Program-made: the position numbers and the translations under genes
Shown: positions 45,377-52,813 of the stretch, piece by piece
Position numbering within the stretch: position 1 is the stretch's first letter
Layout: every line of letters begins with the position of its first letter
Notes under the pieces: model-generated
Databases searched by the model: none
What the model was told of the DNA's origin: nothing
Seen by the model: only the letters and a program-made list of their open reading frames with translations
Source of the DNA: Bernardetia sp. MNP-M8
GTDB taxonomy: Bacteria; Bacteroidota; Bacteroidia; Cytophagales; Bernardetiaceae
NCBI RefSeq assembly: GCF_037126285.1
Contig: NZ_CP147012.1
Span: forward strand, 4,052,676 to 4,116,675
DNA: 64,000 nucleotides
Direction of reading: 5' to 3'

Positions 45377-45384
45377 CAAAGATA
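45377..45384 (-). promoter_or_regulatory. Candidate -7 box of ade
   Basis: On the minus strand the octamer is TATCTTTG, an exact TAnnTTTG, 95 bp upstream of the ade start. The -33 box is not clear. Confidence 0.4.
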
Positions 45385-45480
45385 ACTTATTCTATCAAAA
45401 TTATTTTTTGCATTTTATTAAAAGGCTACTTTCATTTATTTTAATATCAAACAATTAACGTCATTCAAAATAGAATTCAA

Positions 45481-45675
45481 ATGAAAAATATATTCTCAAA
45501 ATTTACTTCAAAAGCATTATTTTTAGCTCTACTTTTTACTCTTTCTTTTGGATTGCAAGGTTGTATTCATTCTCCTCAACAGGCTTGGACACCAACAAAA
45601 CGCAAAAACATGAAAGATAAACAACCTCGTTCTCCAAAACAGGAACAGCGTTTGAGAACAGTAAGAGCGTGGTAA
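45481..45675 (+). CDS. Small lipoprotein 1 (64 aa)
   Basis: A hydrophobic signal helix (ALFLALLFTLSFGLQGC) ends in lipobox LQGC, followed by IHSPQQAWTPTKRKNM and a basic, Gln/Arg-rich tail. The segment C-I-H-S-P-Q-Q-A-W-T-P recurs almost exactly in the next gene, so they are paralogues. The mature peptide of about 35 residues is too short for an enzyme and may act as a surface or periplasmic structural peptide. Function unknown. Confidence 0.75.
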   Translation: MKNIFSKFTSKALFLALLFTLSFGLQGCIHSPQQAWTPTKRKNMKDKQPRSPKQEQRLRTVRAW

Positions 45676-45713
45676 AAACCAATGCAAATTATTATTATTA
45701 AAATCAATAAAAA

Positions 45714-45872
45714 ATGAATTCTATCAAAAAAACTATTTTTTCAAGAAAAAGAATAGCTATCTGTCTATTGACTATTTTTTCTACTGCCATTATGAGCAGT
45801 TGTGTACACGCTCCAAAACAGGCTTGGACACCAAAATATAAAAGTTATAAGGCTTCTAAAAAGAAAAGATAA
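45714..45872 (+). CDS. Small lipoprotein 2 (52 aa), paralogue of lipoprotein 1
   Basis: The gene begins at the ATG at 45714 and encodes 52 residues. The signal helix IAICLLTIFSTAIMSSC ends in a lipobox-like MSSC, followed by VHAPKQAWTPKYKSYKAS and a lysine-rich end. The mature start C-V-H-A-P-K-Q-A-W-T-P parallels C-I-H-S-P-Q-Q-A-W-T-P in the gene before. It is 38 bp after that gene and 61 bp before the third. Confidence 0.7.
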   Translation: MNSIKKTIFSRKRIAICLLTIFSTAIMSSCVHAPKQAWTPKYKSYKASKKKR

Positions 45873-45933
45873 TTTATAAGAAATAACATCTTAACGTTAC
45901 GATTAATTTATAAAAAAACAGAAATCTATAAAA

Positions 45934-46113
45934 ATGAGATTTAAAAAAATAAAATGTTTTAAAATAAAATTCCTTTATCTTCTTTATTTTATGATTTTAC
46001 CTTCTTTTATGATGATTACTACTACTTCTTGTAGTTCGCAGAAAGGACATACTTTAAAGAAGAAAAAACTCAAAAGAGGTCGACGAATTCCTTGTCCTGT
46101 AAAAGATTGTTAG
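45934..46113 (+). CDS. Small lipoprotein 3 (59 aa)
   Basis: Encoded from the ATG at 45934, this has a signal helix (FLYLLYFMILPSFMMITTTS) followed by SCSS as the probable lipobox and a mature peptide KGHTLKKKKLKRGRRIPCPV ending KDC. The two terminal cysteines in CPVKDC could form a disulphide. Its sequence is unlike lipoproteins 1 and 2 but size and position match. Function unknown. Confidence 0.65.
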   Translation: MRFKKIKCFKIKFLYLLYFMILPSFMMITTTSCSSQKGHTLKKKKLKRGRRIPCPVKDC

Positions 46114-46164
46114 TTTGCTCTAGTCTTATCAGTCTGCCCTTATAATTCAAAAAACAACAGATTT

Positions 46165-46201
46165 AGTCTTCCATTCTTTTACTAGAGGGAGACTTTTTTT
46201 C
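46165..46201 (+). terminator. Hairpin terminator of the small-lipoprotein cluster
   Basis: AGTCTTCC (46165-46172) can pair with GGGAGACT (46187-46194), with one wobble, and is followed by a run of T. Confidence 0.55.
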
Positions 46202-46338
46202 TGAAAGTTTCTAATAAAAAAATACTTATTCGTTTTGGATAATGATTTTATTTGTATCTTTTAGTTAAAATTCATAAAATTGTTCTAATCATAATTTAGG
46301 TTAAAGCCTAGATTATATATACTACATAAATCTCTATA

Positions 46339-47685
46339 ATGAAAAAATCCCTATCTCTACTTTTATTTTTTGTGTTTGGAATGGTTTATACAGTTTCTGC
46401 ACAAGATAGTGTTGCCCTAATTTTAAAAGCTATCGACGAACTCCGTTCGCAACAACGCCAACTCCAACAACAAAATCAAGACTTTGTACGTCGTTATCAA
46501 ACTCTTTCTAATCAACGCCAACAAGATAGCATTAAAGTTTTGGCTCTTACAGATTCTCTGAAAAATCGCTCTACCCAAATTAATTTACTTTCTTCTGATT
46601 TAGGTCTTTATAAAGAAACAGTTGAAAAAAATGATGCTATTGTAAAAGGTGTTTCTCGTCGTGTAGAACTAACAGATGAAGCTCGTTATAAGATGGTTAG
46701 AACTAATCTGATTCATTCTGCTGAGTTTTTTGAAGTTCTTAATGACCGTTTGAACACGCTTTATGCAATCAATCAAGTAGAAAGTTATCGTACAATGCTC
46801 AATAGCTTAAATAATCCTGCTGATGAAACACTTGGTTTTTCGTATAATGATAAAGTGATGCAGCTTATGGAAAAAAAGCTGATAAGTAAAAGAGATAAAG
46901 GAGGCTCAAAAATTCTCAATATTGCTAATATGCTTTTGCAAGATCCTGTTGTGAGCAATATTGCTTCTGCTACACCTGTTATTAATATTGCTACTTCTGT
47001 TTTGGGTTTTGTATCTGGAATTGCTGCCCAAAGAAAGGATATTGATGAAAGTGATGTTCAAGAGTTTAAAAATGAACTAGAAAAATATACAGCTTATTAT
47101 GCAAAGCTAAATTTAGTAAATGCTCGTTTTGCAAATAATATTGATAATTATCAGGTTCAGACTACAAATTTACACGATAAATTAACAGAATACGTAAATC
47201 TTCAAGCTAAAGGTTTAAAATTTAATGTTCAACTCAAAGAACCTGAAGGTAATGCTACAAATGGAGAATATCTATTGACTGTTTTTAGAACATATAACAA
47301 AACTTCTGTGACAGCTTATTTTGATAAATTAGAAAACGAATTTGCTAGAGGTGGAAAAGTTGATTATTCTAAATTAATGTCAAAATATCCTCATATTATG
47401 GAAGCAAATAAAAAGATTGAAGACGTAATTTATCTTTATAAAGAGTTTGATTATCTGTATGGACAATATATTTCTATGATAGATGAAAATAGTAGAAATA
47501 CAATCGTCATTTTAGAAGGAGCAGTTTCCCAAAATTTGAGTAGTGAGCCTGCAAAAGTAAAAACTCAAATTGACATCTTGAAGAACAAAAAAGGAGAAGC
47601 TGTTACAGGAATTCGTCGTGCTGTAAACCTTCCTCGTTTGAAAGACATTGTAAATACTTTGGATAGTTATTATCCAGCACTATAA
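46339..47685 (+). CDS. Secreted helical protein with central hydrophobic segment, 448 aa
   Basis: The signal peptide MKKSLSLLLFFVFGMVYTVSAQ ends in AQ. The mature protein is almost wholly helical: a Gln-rich coiled coil (ELRSQQRQLQQQNQDFVRRY), another helix to about 160, then a hydrophobic segment near 195-232 (VSNIASATPVINIATSVLGF and VSGIAAQ), followed by further long helices (VQEFKNELEKYTAYYAKLNL). Long helices around a central hydrophobic hairpin are the layout of alpha-helical pore-forming toxins, but the length and spacing are only suggestive. It lies directly downstream of the small lipoproteins. I cannot name the family. Confidence 0.72.
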   Translation: MKKSLSLLLFFVFGMVYTVSAQDSVALILKAIDELRSQQRQLQQQNQDFVRRYQTLSNQRQQDSIKVLALTDSLKNRSTQINLLSSDLGLYKETVEKNDAIVKGVSRRVELTDEARYKMVRTNLIHSAEFFEVLNDRLNTLYAINQVESYRTMLNSLNNPADETLGFSYNDKVMQLMEKKLISKRDKGGSKILNIANMLLQDPVVSNIASATPVINIATSVLGFVSGIAAQRKDIDESDVQEFKNELEKYTAYYAKLNLVNARFANNIDNYQVQTTNLHDKLTEYVNLQAKGLKFNVQLKEPEGNATNGEYLLTVFRTYNKTSVTAYFDKLENEFARGGKVDYSKLMSKYPHIMEANKKIEDVIYLYKEFDYLYGQYISMIDENSRNTIVILEGAVSQNLSSEPAKVKTQIDILKNKKGEAVTGIRRAVNLPRLKDIVNTLDSYYPAL

Positions 47686-47747
47686 AGAATGGTCAATTGT
47701 GAAGGGTAAATTGTTAATGAATTACACTTTACACATAATTCTACATA

Positions 47748-47784
47748 AAAAAATCTACCCAAATTTAATTTAGGTAGATTTTTT
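47748..47784. terminator. Bidirectional terminator between convergent genes
   Basis: Arms AAAAAATCTACC (47748-47759) and GGTAGATTTTTT (47773-47784) form a 12-bp stem between the helical-protein stop and the outer-membrane-protein stop. Confidence 0.85.
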
Positions 47785-47810
47785 TGTGATTTATATTTTA
47801 CGAATTCTAT

Positions 47811-48488
47811 TTATTTTCTTGAAAGAAAAGCAAAAGAAACGTAAAGTTGAGCACTTGACATATTTAATTTTTGTTCTTGATTATTTCCATAATCAAATTT
47901 AGGAGTAGCAGATAGATAACGAACACCTACACGAAAAGCACTACCACTATCGTAATTAGTAATTTTCAGACCTCCACTTATAGAATAAGCAAAAGCTGCT
48001 GCAGTAGTTGCTTCTGTTGTAGCAATATTAGCACCTAAAGCCTGATACTCTACTTCTGGACTTCTAGCAATCATTACACCTCCTAATGCACGAAACTCAG
48101 GAGCTACTACTGGAGTTATAGGAAAAGAAAGTTCTATACCACCCATCAAGTTACCATATACCCAAGGTTGTGCATCTTCAACGCCTCCAAGGTTTACACC
48201 TCCAAAACTGACATCTTTAGCTTCCTTATTATACGGATTAACTTGAGCATCTAAAGAGTATGCAAAACCAATCAAAGGAGAAAAATAATATGCTCCTTCA
48301 AATCCTAAACCACCACCAAACTTAGCTTGGTCTTTAAAATCTTCACTTAAAGGAAAATTTCCATACAATGTAAATGCTCCATAGCTTACTGATTCTTCAG
48401 GTGTGTTATCTTGAGCAAAAGAAGTAGATGTGCCAACAAAAAATAAAATAGCAGCTACAAATAGAGATTGAAATAGTTTGTTTGTCAT
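47811..48488 (-). CDS. Outer-membrane beta-barrel protein, 225 aa
   Basis: The signal peptide (LFVAAILFFVGTSTSFAQ) ends in AQ. The rest alternates Gly/aromatic strands such as FGGGLGFEGAYYFSPLIGFA, LMGGIELSFPITPVVAPEFR, ALGGVMIARS and a last strand SSAQLYVSFAFLSRK ending in an aromatic-rich motif suitable for BAM recognition. An 8-stranded OmpA-like barrel without a peptidoglycan-binding domain fits the 225-residue length. The leader contains the palindrome ATGCCTTAAGGCAT at 48555-48568. Function unknown. Confidence 0.8.
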   Translation of the reverse strand: MTNKLFQSLFVAAILFFVGTSTSFAQDNTPEESVSYGAFTLYGNFPLSEDFKDQAKFGGGLGFEGAYYFSPLIGFAYSLDAQVNPYNKEAKDVSFGGVNLGGVEDAQPWVYGNLMGGIELSFPITPVVAPEFRALGGVMIARSPEVEYQALGANIATTEATTAAAFAYSISGGLKITNYDSGSAFRVGVRYLSATPKFDYGNNQEQKLNMSSAQLYVSFAFLSRK

Positions 48489-48840
48489 AATTAATAAAGA
48501 GTTAAAAAAGTAATTGATAAAAAATGATTCATTTTTGATTTAATAGAAAAAATAATGCCTTAAGGCATAAAAAAATTGTTTCTACAAAACGAATGCAATG
48601 ATAACACTTTTTTTTAAATAAAGTTTTAGACTAAAAGTTAAAAAATGACTTATAGTCATATTTTTTCAGTTAAAGCGTTGATAATCAGTGTTAAATAGTG
48701 TAAAATAATTTTCGATAAGTATTAATTTTTTTTTGATTTAGATAAGTGAAATATTTAAGCAAGACAAATTAGATTTTTTACTAAACATAGTCTGTGTATA
48801 TTTGGTATTGAATAAAACCTAAAAACAAAAACTTAACACA
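48489..48840. other. 352-bp divergent intergenic region
   Basis: It separates the outer-membrane-protein gene (minus) and the cobalamin adenosyltransferase gene (plus). It contains a perfect palindrome ATGCCTTAAGGCAT (48555-48568), possibly an operator, and a candidate -7 box TATATTTG (48797-48804). No gene is visible. Confidence 0.55.
48797..48804 (+). promoter_or_regulatory. Candidate -7 box of the cobalamin adenosyltransferase gene
   Basis: TATATTTG matches TAnnTTTG 36 bp before the ATG at 48841. Confidence 0.4.
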
Positions 48841-49398
48841 ATGAAAATATACACTAAAACAGGCGACAAAGGAACAACTTCACTCATTAGTGGTAGAAGA
48901 GTATCAAAGGCAAATCTTAGAATTGAATCCTATGGAACTGTTGATGAACTCAACTCATATATTGGAATGCTTCGTGACCAAAAAGAACTAGAGCATAGAA
49001 AAGAAATTTTGATAGAAATTCAAGATCGTTTGTTTACGATTGGTTCATTGCTTGCATCTGACCCAAAAAAAGTTTCTCATATTCCCATTCCTCAAATAGA
49101 TGAAACTGACATAACAGACTTAGAAGTAGCAATTGATGTGATGAATGAAGAATTACCACCCATGACTCATTTTATTTTACCAGGTGGACATCCTGCTGTT
49201 TCTTTTTGTCATTTGGCAAGAACAGTTTGTAGACGGGCAGAACGTCGTTGTACTGAATTAAATAATCAAGAGGAAGAAGGAGTTGATCAAATAATTATTC
49301 GTTATCTCAATCGTCTTTCAGATTATATTTTTGTCTTGTCAAGAATGACTTCTCACGAAGTAAATGCTGATGAAATTGCTTGGAAGCCGAGAGTTTAG
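48841..49398 (+). CDS. PduO-type cob(I)alamin adenosyltransferase
   Basis: The enzyme transfers the adenosyl group of ATP to cob(I)alamin, giving adenosylcobalamin. The 185-residue PduO-type features are clear: KIYTKTGDKGTTSLISGRRV at the start (ATP binding), SYGTVDELNSYIGML, FILPGGHPAVSFCHLARTVC with RRAERR, and a trimer-helix end RYLNRLSDYIFVLSR. Adenosylcobalamin is the cofactor of methylmalonyl-CoA mutase, whose small subunit is encoded at 22082. Confidence 0.93.
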   Translation: MKIYTKTGDKGTTSLISGRRVSKANLRIESYGTVDELNSYIGMLRDQKELEHRKEILIEIQDRLFTIGSLLASDPKKVSHIPIPQIDETDITDLEVAIDVMNEELPPMTHFILPGGHPAVSFCHLARTVCRRAERRCTELNNQEEEGVDQIIIRYLNRLSDYIFVLSRMTSHEVNADEIAWKPRV

Positions 49399-49926
49399 AA
49401 AAGTGATTAATGGTTAGTTAAGTAATCAGAGATAATTAGCGAGGGATTTTTATAATGACTATGATAGTACTGGACATGGGTGGTAAAATCGTCGGTGGGA
49501 ACATGGAAAATGGCGATTGTTTTACTAAAAAGTACTTTTTTTGCCATTGTTGGTGTCCTGACCAACAACACTATTTCCCATATCCAGTACTTTAATTTTG
49601 TCTTACTAACCACTTACTTTTTATTTTGGTATTATATTCAGTATTGGAAAATAGAAAATGAAGCAGTTAATTTGGAAGGATTACAAAAGTGATAGTCCAA
49701 TAATTATCCTTATTTATACAAAAGAATTAGGATTAACAGAATATGCAAAACGAAATAGTGAAAAATTAAGAATCAAAAATCCATAATTGTTTTTTCTGCT
49801 TTTACAAAAAATCTATTATTTCTCCTTCTTTTTTTTTAGTTTTGATTATCTGTACTTAAAATTTATCAAATAGATTATTTTTACTGTATTTTTGATAAAA
49901 ATTAATGATTGTCTGTATCAAAACTT
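49399..49926. other. 528-bp intergenic region with a repeat element
   Basis: The region contains the inverted-repeat element at 49466-49591, within which lies one P1 copy (49545-49570). A 42-codon open frame at 49658-49786 is not convincing. The remainder is AT-rich, with no tRNA or other gene. Confidence 0.55.
49466..49591. repeat. 126-bp inverted-repeat element with an internal P1 palindrome
   Basis: Terminal 15-bp arms AGTACTGGACATGGG (49466-49480) and CCCATATCCAGTACT (49577-49591) differ at one base. Inside are a P1-like hairpin (TTGTTGGT 49547-49554, ACCAACAA 49561-49568) and a half copy near 49490-49497 (GTCGGTGG). Confidence 0.6.
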
Positions 49927-50352
49927 ATGAAACGTATTCTTATTTCACTATCTGATTCTGAAAAAGAAAAAAAAGAAGAAAAATTATTAAAATGGCTGGA
50001 AGAGGAAAACATCCAAACCGAAGCCTTAGACGATTATGTCCAAACGGAAGTAGAAGAAAAATTAAAAACTAAGCAAGAACAAACAGAACAAAAAGTAAAA
50101 AAGACAAGTAAAAAAATGCGTTTGGTAGCTGTTGTTTCCTTGGGAGTAATTTTAGTGTTGGGAGGACTTGCATTTTTTCAGATGTTAGAAACAGATAGGC
50201 AAAAAGAACTTTTAAAAGAATCTCAGAAGGAATCTAAATTACATAGACAGGTAGTTCAGCAGCTTCAAGATTCGATTATAGCTCGTGAAATGAGACATAA
50301 GGCAGTTATTAGTAGTCAGTCATCAGATAGTACAGTTACCAGTAATCAGTAA
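49927..50352 (+). CDS. Single-pass membrane protein of unknown function, 141 aa
   Basis: The start is the ATG at 49927 (MKRILISLSDSEKEKKEEKL) rather than a TTG at 49909. The N-terminal 65 residues are highly charged and helical, then one membrane helix at about 66-85 (MRLVAVVSLGVILVLGGLAF), then a coiled-coil periplasmic part (ETDRQKELLKESQKESKLHR) and a Ser/Thr-rich tail. It has the topology of small anti-sigma factors or regulatory anchors, but no zinc or helix-turn-helix motif supports such a role. A P1 palindrome separates it from aroK. Confidence 0.7.
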   Translation: MKRILISLSDSEKEKKEEKLLKWLEEENIQTEALDDYVQTEVEEKLKTKQEQTEQKVKKTSKKMRLVAVVSLGVILVLGGLAFFQMLETDRQKELLKESQKESKLHRQVVQQLQDSIIAREMRHKAVISSQSSDSTVTSNQ

Positions 50353-50389
50353 ATACAGTTGATAGTTTTTATAAAAAACACTTATTCTC

Positions 50390-50425
50390 CATTGTTGGTA
50401 TTTTAGCATAGCGACACCAATAATA
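50390..50425. repeat. Palindromic repeat P1, long-loop copy
   Basis: TTGTTGGT (50392-50399) pairs with ACCAATAA (50416-50423) with one wobble, and the loop contains TTTTAGC and AGCGAC, as in the inverted copy at 31544-31581. It lies 12 bp upstream of aroK. Confidence 0.65.
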
Positions 50426-50436
50426 AAAATGCTAAA

Positions 50437-50961
50437 ATGAAAAACTTTCTTATTTATTTGATTGGAATGCCAGCTTCTGGCAAATCTACCTTCGGAAAAA
50501 TCATCGCAGAAAAACTAGGCTACACATTTTTAGATTTAGATTCTTTGATAGAATACAGAAATAATGCTACCATTCCACAAATCTTTGAAAAGAAAGGAGA
50601 AAGTTTTTTCAGACAAGAAGAAAAAAAAGCTCTTCAAACGACCTTTAATTTAGATAAGACGATTGTTTCTACAGGTGGAGGAACACCTTGTTTCTTTGAT
50701 AATTTGGAACAAATGAAACAACATGGAATTGTTTGTTTTCTAAATACAGAAATAGAAATTTTGGCAAAACGAACTTTTGAAACACAACGAAAACAGCAAG
50801 ATAATCGTCCACTTTTCAAAGAAGCTGATTCTTTTGAAAAGCTGTATAAATTAATTTCTCAAAAATGGGAAGACAGAAAAGAGTTTTATGGACAAGCTCA
50901 TTTTGAGATAAAAAATAATGACTTTGAAGAGTTTTTAGAAAAACTGGAAGAAAATAGTTGA
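50437..50961 (+). CDS. aroK: Shikimate kinase
   Basis: The enzyme phosphorylates shikimate at O-3 in aromatic amino-acid synthesis. Walker A is GMPASGKST (10-18), the shikimate- and Mg-binding DLDSLIEY is at 33-40, FFRQEEKKAL follows near 55, then STGGGTPCF for the shikimate pocket and the lid DNRPLFKE near 122. The length of 174 is standard. The stop is immediately followed by the ATG of the dioxygenase-like gene at 50962 (no gap), so the two are probably translationally coupled. Confidence 0.93.
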   Translation: MKNFLIYLIGMPASGKSTFGKIIAEKLGYTFLDLDSLIEYRNNATIPQIFEKKGESFFRQEEKKALQTTFNLDKTIVSTGGGTPCFFDNLEQMKQHGIVCFLNTEIEILAKRTFETQRKQQDNRPLFKEADSFEKLYKLISQKWEDRKEFYGQAHFEIKNNDFEEFLEKLEENS

Positions 50962-51690
50962 ATGGAAAATACAAAAACATATATAAAAGAACTCTCGGAG
51001 AATGGATTTACAGTTCTTCCAACTATTTACTCCTCTGATGAAATAGAAAAAATAACGGCTTTTATTGATAAAATAGATACATCAAGAAGTACAGTCAGAA
51101 AATCAGTAGATTTATTTGCTATTCGTCAGTTTTTAAAGGAAAGTCCAGAAGTTAGTAATTTGATTTTTACAAAAAAACTCAAATCAATTCTTCAAGAATT
51201 AGGAGGAAACGATTTTTTTGTAATAAAGAGTATTTACTTTGACAAACCCCAAAATTCGAATTGGTATGTTCCTTATCATCAAGATTTGACTATTTCAGTA
51301 GATGAAAAACTAGAATTAGAAGAATTCAATTATTGGACAGTCAAACAAAATCAATTTGCTGTTCAGCCTCCTTTACAGATTCTAGAAAATATAATTACAA
51401 TTCGTATTCATCTTGATAAAACGGACGAGAATAATGGAGCATTGAGAGTTATTCCAAAATCTCATCTTAAAAAAATATACAAGCCTCAAAATATAGATTG
51501 GTATGTAGAAACAGAAACAATTTGTGATGTTGAGAAAGGAGGAATAATGATAATGAAACCTTTGCTTCTACACAGTTCGAAAAGAACAACAAATGACAAA
51601 AAAAGAAGAGTGATTCACATAGAGTTTTCGAATCAAGAATTACCAAAAGAGCTAAATTGGTCAGAAAAAATGACTTTAGATAATTTCTAA
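50962..51690 (+). CDS. Phytanoyl-CoA dioxygenase (PhyH) family protein
   Basis: This belongs to the iron(II)/2-oxoglutarate-dependent oxygenases of the PhyH family. The iron ligands H106 and D108 are visible in PYHQDLT, the distal H204 in LLLHSSKRTT, with the 2-oxoglutarate-binding Arg (KKRRVIHIEF) ten residues on. NGALRVIPKSHLKKIY near 158-173 is the typical family segment. 242 residues fits. The substrate is unknown. Its direct junction with aroK (stop then start) suggests co-expression, although no metabolic link is evident. Confidence 0.85.
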   Translation: MENTKTYIKELSENGFTVLPTIYSSDEIEKITAFIDKIDTSRSTVRKSVDLFAIRQFLKESPEVSNLIFTKKLKSILQELGGNDFFVIKSIYFDKPQNSNWYVPYHQDLTISVDEKLELEEFNYWTVKQNQFAVQPPLQILENIITIRIHLDKTDENNGALRVIPKSHLKKIYKPQNIDWYVETETICDVEKGGIMIMKPLLLHSSKRTTNDKKRRVIHIEFSNQELPKELNWSEKMTLDNF

Positions 51691-51694
51691 GACA

Positions 51695-52717
51695 CTACTC
51701 ATTTTTCCTTTTAGCATTCTTCAAAAGCAAAAACGAACCTACCAAAACAGGCAAGCCAATATTTATAATCCAAAGTAAAAACGTAATGGTTACTACTTTT
51801 TCTTCTCCTAAAGTACCAAAAAAATAAAGTGCTGTTGCTTCTCTTACGCTAAGTCCAACTAAAAAACCACCCACAGGTAAAACGGATTTTGCTGCAAATA
51901 AAAGACTAGAACCAACAATTATTTTTTCAGTAGAAAGTGAAAAATTGGCAGCCTTGAAAATTAAAATCATTTGAAGCGAAAAAACACCATAACGAAGTAA
52001 AGCAAAAAAAGTAGTTTTTAAAATATCTTTTTGAGAATACTGACTGGCAAAATAGAGGTTTTTTTGTAGCCAAATTATAACTTTCTCTGCGAATTTTAAT
52101 TGTCTGACAATTTTATTTTTCCTTGCTCTGCCGTTTTTGGTGTCCTCACCGACGACTATTAAATTTGCCGTTGTTGGTGTCCTCACCAACGACCATTTAT
52201 TATAAAAACACAACCCAACAAAATAAAGTAAAATCCAAAAAGCAAAAAACAAAAAAGTAAGATAATTACCTAACTCAAAAAACTGACTTATTCCAAAAAT
52301 ACCTCCCAGCATAGTAACCCAAAACTGCAAACCTCCATTTATAACCAAAGCACCAGCCGAGTCAAAACGATTTTTCTTCGGTAGATTTTTTGCTCGTCCT
52401 AGAAAGTTTCCTAATGGTAAAAAAGTGGCTAGTGATAAACCTATCCAAACACTTTCTAAAGATTGAAGTAAATTAATTTTTGCTAATGATTTTGTCAGAA
52501 TTTGCCATTTTTTAGCCTCTAAAATCCAATTTATTAACATTAACACAAAAATAATAAACAAAGTTGCTCTATTTTTTTGCAATTCGTTCCATAAATCGGT
52601 TATTTGTGAAAAAAAAGATTGATGATTTTTGATTTGAGAATATAAATAAAACCAAGCTAAAGCCATCAATACAATATTGAAGAATTTTAGAAGATTCTTT
52701 TGAGTATTTTTTTTCAT
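51695..52717 (-). CDS. YbhN/LPG-synthase-like membrane protein with inserted repeats
   Basis: An integral membrane protein of the lysylphosphatidylglycerol-synthase transmembrane/YbhN family, possibly a lipid flippase. Visible features: helices at about 12-30 and 50-70, then the family SVWIGLSLATFLPLGNFLGR (re-entrant loop with Pro and Gly), INGGLQFWVTMLGGIFG, and near the C-terminus SLLFAAKSVLPVGGFLVGLS and FFGTLGEEKV. The start used is the ATG at 52715-52717, since the ORF could be extended to 52747 but overlaps the ruvC leader. Oddly, residues about 175-197 (LVRTPTTANLIVVGEDTKNG) are encoded by two tandem P1 palindromes. See findings. Confidence 0.82.
   Translation of the reverse strand: MKKNTQKNLLKFFNIVLMALAWFYLYSQIKNHQSFFSQITDLWNELQKNRATLFIIFVLMLINWILEAKKWQILTKSLAKINLLQSLESVWIGLSLATFLPLGNFLGRAKNLPKKNRFDSAGALVINGGLQFWVTMLGGIFGISQFFELGNYLTFLFFAFWILLYFVGLCFYNKWSLVRTPTTANLIVVGEDTKNGRARKNKIVRQLKFAEKVIIWLQKNLYFASQYSQKDILKTTFFALLRYGVFSLQMILIFKAANFSLSTEKIIVGSSLLFAAKSVLPVGGFLVGLSVREATALYFFGTLGEEKVVTITFLLWIINIGLPVLVGSFLLLKNAKRKNE
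52128..52194. repeat. Tandem P1 palindromes inside the YbhN-like gene
   Basis: Copies at 52128-52156 and 52167-52194 both have the P1 form: CCGTTTTTGGTGTCCTCACC then GACGAC, and CCGTTGTTGGTGTCC then CACCAACGACC. They start 39 bases apart (a multiple of 3, but opposite repeat phases are read), and the reading frame passes through both without a stop. Confidence 0.8.
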
Positions 52718-52813
52718 TAAATAATTTTGAAAGTAGAAATCAATCAACGCACAAAAAACGCACTACTTTTAATTTACATTCAAAAATCACACTTAGAAAG
52801 TGTTATCTACTTT

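Noticed and set aside
48555-48568. ATGCCTTAAGGCAT palindrome as a firm operator
   Set aside because: The palindrome is real, but only one copy is seen, and AT-rich leaders contain such sequences by chance; it is noted only in the gap entry.
49407-49692. Overlapping frames on both strands across the 49466-49591 element
   Set aside because: They arise from the inverted repeats, which read similarly on both strands; the translated VRTPT-like words are the P1 repeat itself.
49658-49786. A 42-codon plus-strand open frame after the 126-bp element
   Set aside because: No signal, motif, spacing or homologous neighbour supports it. It may be a chance frame or a decayed gene end.
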